Assembly: GCA_016792865.1 (NCBI GenBank)
Contig: JAEUMJ010000091.1
Coordinates: 1 to 63,234 of the forward strand
Length of the DNA stretch: 63,234 nt
Source: Hyphomicrobiales bacterium
GTDB taxonomy: Bacteria; Pseudomonadota; Alphaproteobacteria; Rhizobiales; Aestuariivirgaceae
Direction of reading: 5' to 3'
Both the position numbers and the translations under genes were made by a program. The stretch's first letter is position 1; each line of letters starts with the position of its first letter. Under the pieces are notes generated by a model. It did not search any database and was not told the DNA's origin. It worked only from the letters and a program-made list of their open reading frames with translations. Shown here one piece after another: positions 60,556-63,234 of this stretch.

Positions 60556-61707
60556 ATGGCCATACATTTCACCCGTGAAGAATTCAGGAGCCGCATGGAA
60601 AGGGCCACTGCCGCCATGGCTGCGCGGGGCCTCGACGGCATGCTGCTTTTCCAGCAGGAGAGCATGTACTGGCTGACGGGCTACGATACCTTCGGCTTCT
60701 GCTTTTTCCAGTGCCTCTATGTGGGAGCCGATGGGCGGATGGCGCTGCTCACCCGCTCCGCCGACCTCAGGCAGGCGCAGCAGACCTCGATCATCGACGA
60801 CATCCGTATCTGGACCGATGCCGCCGGGGCCCAGCCTGCCGCGCAACTGAAGGACATGCTCGAAAGCCTTGGCTGCCGTGGGCACAACCTGGGCATTGAA
60901 ACCAGGTCCTATGGCCTGACCCATTACAACGGCAAGGCCGTGGACGCGGCCCTTGATGGGTTCTGCACGCTGAAGGAATCCACCGATCTCATCGACAGGC
61001 TGCGCCTCGTGAAATCTCCCGCCGAACTCAGGTATGTGCGGAAGGCGGGTGAGCTTGGCGATGCCGCGCTCAAGGCGGCCATCCGGAAGACCAGGGCTGG
61101 AGCCGATGAAGGTGACATTCTTGCCGCGCAGCAAAGCGCGATCTTCGCGGGCGGGGGAGATTATCCCGCCAACGAGTTCATCATCGGCTCAGGACGCGAT
61201 GCGCTTCTCTGCCGCTACAAGGCGGGGCGCCGGAAGCTCTCGAAGCGGGACCAGCTCACGCTCGAATGGGCGGGGGTCTACCGTCATTATCATGCGGCCT
61301 TCATGCGGACCCTGATCGTGGGAAAGCCGTCGCGCCATCATGAAGCGATGGATACAGCCTGCCAGGCCGCCCTTGTCGCCGTGGAAGACAAGCTCCGGCC
61401 CGGCAATACCGCGGGCGATGTCTTTGCCGCCCACGCGCGGGTGATGGACGAGCACGGCATGAAGCAGCACCGGCTGAATGCCTGCGGCTATTCGCTTGGC
61501 GCAAAGTTCACACCAAGCTGGATGGATATGCCCATGTTCTACGCGGGCAATGACGCCGAACTTGGTGCTGGCATGGTTTTCTTCGCGCACATGATCCTCA
61601 TGGATTCGGACTCAGGCAATGCCTACTGCCTGGGACGGACCTACATCCTCACGCGCAACAAGCCTGAGCCTGTCTCCAAGCTGCCTCTGGACATGATCAT
61701 CAGGTGA
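60556..61707 (+). CDS. M24 family protein lacking the metal ligands (creatinase/ectoine-hydrolase-like)
   Basis: A 383-residue pita-bread-fold protein with a creatinase-like N-terminal domain (LDGMLLFQQESMYWLTGYDT). In the M24 domain the normal dinuclear metal ligands look replaced: the D..D region reads LEWAGVYRHYHAAFMRT (Glu, Ala), the GHGIG histidine region reads NACGYSLGAKF (Tyr), and the EPG glutamate reads GMVFFAHMIL (His). The GYSxG form resembles metal-free M24 members such as ectoine hydrolase and creatinase. It probably hydrolyses a C-N bond in a small molecule and is unlikely to be an Xaa-Pro peptidase. Substrate unknown. Confidence 0.8.
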   Translation: MAIHFTREEFRSRMERATAAMAARGLDGMLLFQQESMYWLTGYDTFGFCFFQCLYVGADGRMALLTRSADLRQAQQTSIIDDIRIWTDAAGAQPAAQLKDMLESLGCRGHNLGIETRSYGLTHYNGKAVDAALDGFCTLKESTDLIDRLRLVKSPAELRYVRKAGELGDAALKAAIRKTRAGADEGDILAAQQSAIFAGGGDYPANEFIIGSGRDALLCRYKAGRRKLSKRDQLTLEWAGVYRHYHAAFMRTLIVGKPSRHHEAMDTACQAALVAVEDKLRPGNTAGDVFAAHARVMDEHGMKQHRLNACGYSLGAKFTPSWMDMPMFYAGNDAELGAGMVFFAHMILMDSDSGNAYCLGRTYILTRNKPEPVSKLPLDMIIR

Positions 61708-62573
61708 GGGCGCTTGCGGCCATAGCGATCCTACTGGCGCTCGCCGGCTGCACCGCGGACGGGCCGAACCTGCTGCGCGACCTCCGCCAGCGGATGGAGA
61801 CGCCCGCGCCGCCGGCCGACACGGCTTCAACCAGTCCTTCCAGCTCGGCACCGCAAGCAGCATCAGCCGATGCGGTAGCCGCGGCAACGCCGAAGCCGAC
61901 GCTCCTGGACAGGCTGCGCGAGGCGACGCAACCCAAGCCGCAAGTGACCACGCCACCCGGAGCGCATGACCTGATCCCGGACCCAATCCCGGTCGAGAAT
62001 CCGCTGGCGCGGCCGCCATGGGAGGTCTTTGTCGAGGCCGGTCCCAACGCCAGGAACGAGCTTGATCTCGAAACGCTTTACGGGCCGGGCAACATTCCGC
62101 CGGAGCTGATGGAGCAAGACCAGCTCGCGCAACAGCAAGCCATCGCCGAAGGTGAAACCGCTGCGCCACCGGCAGCGGAACAGCAGCCCCAAAAGCCTGC
62201 AAAGCCCGGCGCCGTCGCGATCAAGGCTGTCGCCGTGCCGGCAGTGCAGGGGGCCAGGGGATCGGGAAACAGCGAGTTGACCATTGCCATGCGCGACGCC
62301 TTGCAGGCGGCGGGTTGGCCCATCCTGACCGCAGGCCGCGCGGACGCCCTTACGGTTCAGGGCCATGTCAAGATCGGCGAGGCCCATGGGGCGACCCAGA
62401 GCGTTCAGATCGTCTGGGACGTCCTGACACCCGATGGCAAGACTCTGGGCAACCTGAAGCAGGACAATGCGGTGCCGGCAGGGTCGCTTGATCAGGGGTG
62501 GGGCGAGAATGCCAAGTATGCCGCCGAGGCCGCCGCCGAGGGCATATTCAGCCTGATCCAGAAATACCGCTGA
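61704..62573 (+). CDS. Pro/Ala/Gln-rich lipoprotein of unknown function
   Basis: A 289-residue protein started at GTG 61704, overlapping the M24 stop. The lipobox is LALAGCTADG (Cys near residue 16). A low-complexity Pro/Ala/Ser segment follows (about 35-100), then a Gln-rich part, and a folded C-terminal domain of about 110 residues (from about 180) with NSELTIAMRDALQAAGWPIL and ALTVQGHVKIGEAHGATQSV followed by QIVWDVLTPDGKT. The C-terminal domain looks like a conserved alphaproteobacterial domain whose name I do not know. Commonly found upstream of prs. Confidence 0.8.
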   Translation: MRALAAIAILLALAGCTADGPNLLRDLRQRMETPAPPADTASTSPSSSAPQAASADAVAAATPKPTLLDRLREATQPKPQVTTPPGAHDLIPDPIPVENPLARPPWEVFVEAGPNARNELDLETLYGPGNIPPELMEQDQLAQQQAIAEGETAAPPAAEQQPQKPAKPGAVAIKAVAVPAVQGARGSGNSELTIAMRDALQAAGWPILTAGRADALTVQGHVKIGEAHGATQSVQIVWDVLTPDGKTLGNLKQDNAVPAGSLDQGWGENAKYAAEAAAEGIFSLIQKYR

Positions 62574-62731
62574 ATCAAAGGCTCCGGGGCTCCGGCGGGG
62601 TTTCCCGGGCCGCGCGATGCAGCCGAAGCAGTTCCTAACCAAAAATGTGCACTGCGGCATGGAACCCCTTTTATCTGGCGGTTCCGGCGGTTATAGACCC
62701 GGCCAACAGGCGCGAGGCGGGGACCACAGGC

Positions 62732-63234
62732 ATGATGAAGATCATTACCGGCAACAGCAACAAACCGCTCGCCGAAGCGATCTGCTCATACCTCCACATG
62801 CCCATCACCAAGGCTGTCGTCCGCCGCTTCAACGACATGGAAGTGTTCGTCGAGATCCAGGAGAACGTGCGCGGACAGGACATGTTCGTGATGCAGTCCA
62901 CCAGCTTCCCCGCCAACGACCACCTGATGGAACTCCTGATCATCATCGATGCGCTGCGCCGAGCCTCGGCCAAGCGCATTACTGCCGTGATCCCGTACTT
63001 CGGTTATGCCCGGCAGGATCGCAAGCCCGGCCCACGCACGCCGATTTCGGCGAAGCTCGTGGCCAACCTCATCACCCATGCGGGCGCAGACCGTGTGCTG
63101 ACCATGGACCTGCATGCCGGTCAGATTCAGGGCTTCTTCGACATTCCCACCGACAACCTGTTTGCCGGGCCTGTGTTCGTGCGCGACATCAAGCAACACA
63201 ATGACGTGGCGAACACTGTCGTGGTGTCGCCGGA
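62732..63234 (+). CDS. prs: Ribose-phosphate pyrophosphokinase (PRPP synthetase), 5' part
   Basis: The first 167 residues, cut by the window edge. The start is ATG 62732 or the ATG right after it at 62735. Signatures: [40 protein letters not shown] and [20 protein letters not shown], which hold ATP- and ribose 5-phosphate-binding residues. It makes PRPP for nucleotides, histidine and tryptophan. The 158-bp gap upstream probably holds its promoter; I recognise no specific site there. Confidence 0.95.
   Translation, partial: MMKIITGNSNKPLAEAICSYLHMPITKAVVRRFNDMEVFVEIQENVRGQDMFVMQSTSFPANDHLMELLIIIDALRRASAKRITAVIPYFGYARQDRKPGPRTPISAKLVANLITHAGADRVLTMDLHAGQIQGFFDIPTDNLFAGPVFVRDIKQHNDVANTVVVSP

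Noticed and set aside
1-63234. CRISPR array, tRNA genes, insertion sequences or prophage
   Set aside because: I looked for regular spaced repeats, cloverleaf-like sequences with CCA ends, transposase or integrase motifs and terminal inverted repeats, and saw none. Coding style is uniform along the window, with no sign of a transferred island.

Overview
This GC-rich window of tightly packed, often overlapping genes looks like the chromosome of an alphaproteobacterium, most likely of the order Hyphomicrobiales (Rhizobiales). The indicators are gene families and gene orders typical of that group: DUF992, DUF2259 and DUF1127 proteins, the livHMGF-DUF6867 operon, ilvE beside petP-petR and a sensor kinase, and YbjN-UbiK-lgt-NDUFAF7-pgeF leading to prs. 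I see no tRNA, rRNA, insertion sequence, prophage or CRISPR array. The window starts inside a DUF1993 gene and ends inside prs.

Layout. 1-8.9 kb: two small genes, then a minus-strand branched-chain amino acid ABC importer with two substrate-binding proteins, livH, livM, livG and livF; one binding-protein gene is followed by a stand-alone Lrp-type RAM domain. 9.1-14.1 kb: a PadR regulator with a clear palindromic operator, followed by an RND efflux adaptor and pump. 14.1-17.2 kb: an aminotransferase, a lipoprotein and a cyclopropane fatty acid synthase. 17.2-28.9 kb: a lipid-assembly cluster (below). 29.0-36.3 kb: a GNAT protein and a MoxR-DUF58-DUF4159 operon. 36.4-42.5 kb: DUF1285, NUDIX, CCA-adding enzyme, cupins, a pteridine reductase-like SDR with FolB, DUF1127, an AraC regulator and a 49-residue Cys-rich protein. 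42.6-46.7 kb: a polyamine-type ABC importer without an ATPase, linked to a UGT-like glycosyltransferase. 46.8-50.9 kb: uvrC-pgsA-moaD-rRNA pseudouridine synthase-HPP. 50.8-57.8 kb: DUF2161, L,D-transpeptidase, ilvE, petP/petR/kinase, a CsaA-like protein, proC, YbjN and UbiK. 57.9-63.2 kb: lgt, an NDUFAF7-type methyltransferase, pgeF, an atypical M24 protein, a lipoprotein and prs.

The most interesting part is 17.2-28.3 kb. Seven minus-strand genes run with overlapping or nearly touching ends: metallophosphoesterase, HIT hydrolase, LptF-like, LptG-like, CDP-alcohol phosphatidyltransferase, LCB5/diacylglycerol kinase-like lipid kinase and a Tam41-like nucleotidyltransferase. Beside them lie a LicC-like nucleotidyltransferase on the plus strand and a second minus-strand operon of MsbA-type ABC exporter, GNAT-fold acyltransferase and another nucleotidyltransferase. 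The enzyme set resembles the genes for anionic sphingolipid (ceramide phosphoglycerate) synthesis known from Caulobacter: a ceramide kinase, a CTP:3-phosphoglycerate cytidylyltransferase and a GNAT-like ceramide synthase. What stands out is that an LptF/LptG pair is built into the same operon and not into the usual LPS-export neighbourhood. This suggests a dedicated synthesis-plus-export system that carries a non-LPS anionic lipid to the outer membrane. The lipid identity and the export role are inferences; the genes for sphingoid base synthesis are not in the window.

Regulation visible in the sequence includes a 9-bp inverted repeat over the padR ribosome binding site, a 7-bp inverted repeat across the marR/petP start codon, inverted repeats upstream of livK and of the polyamine-type binding protein, and three good intrinsic terminators.
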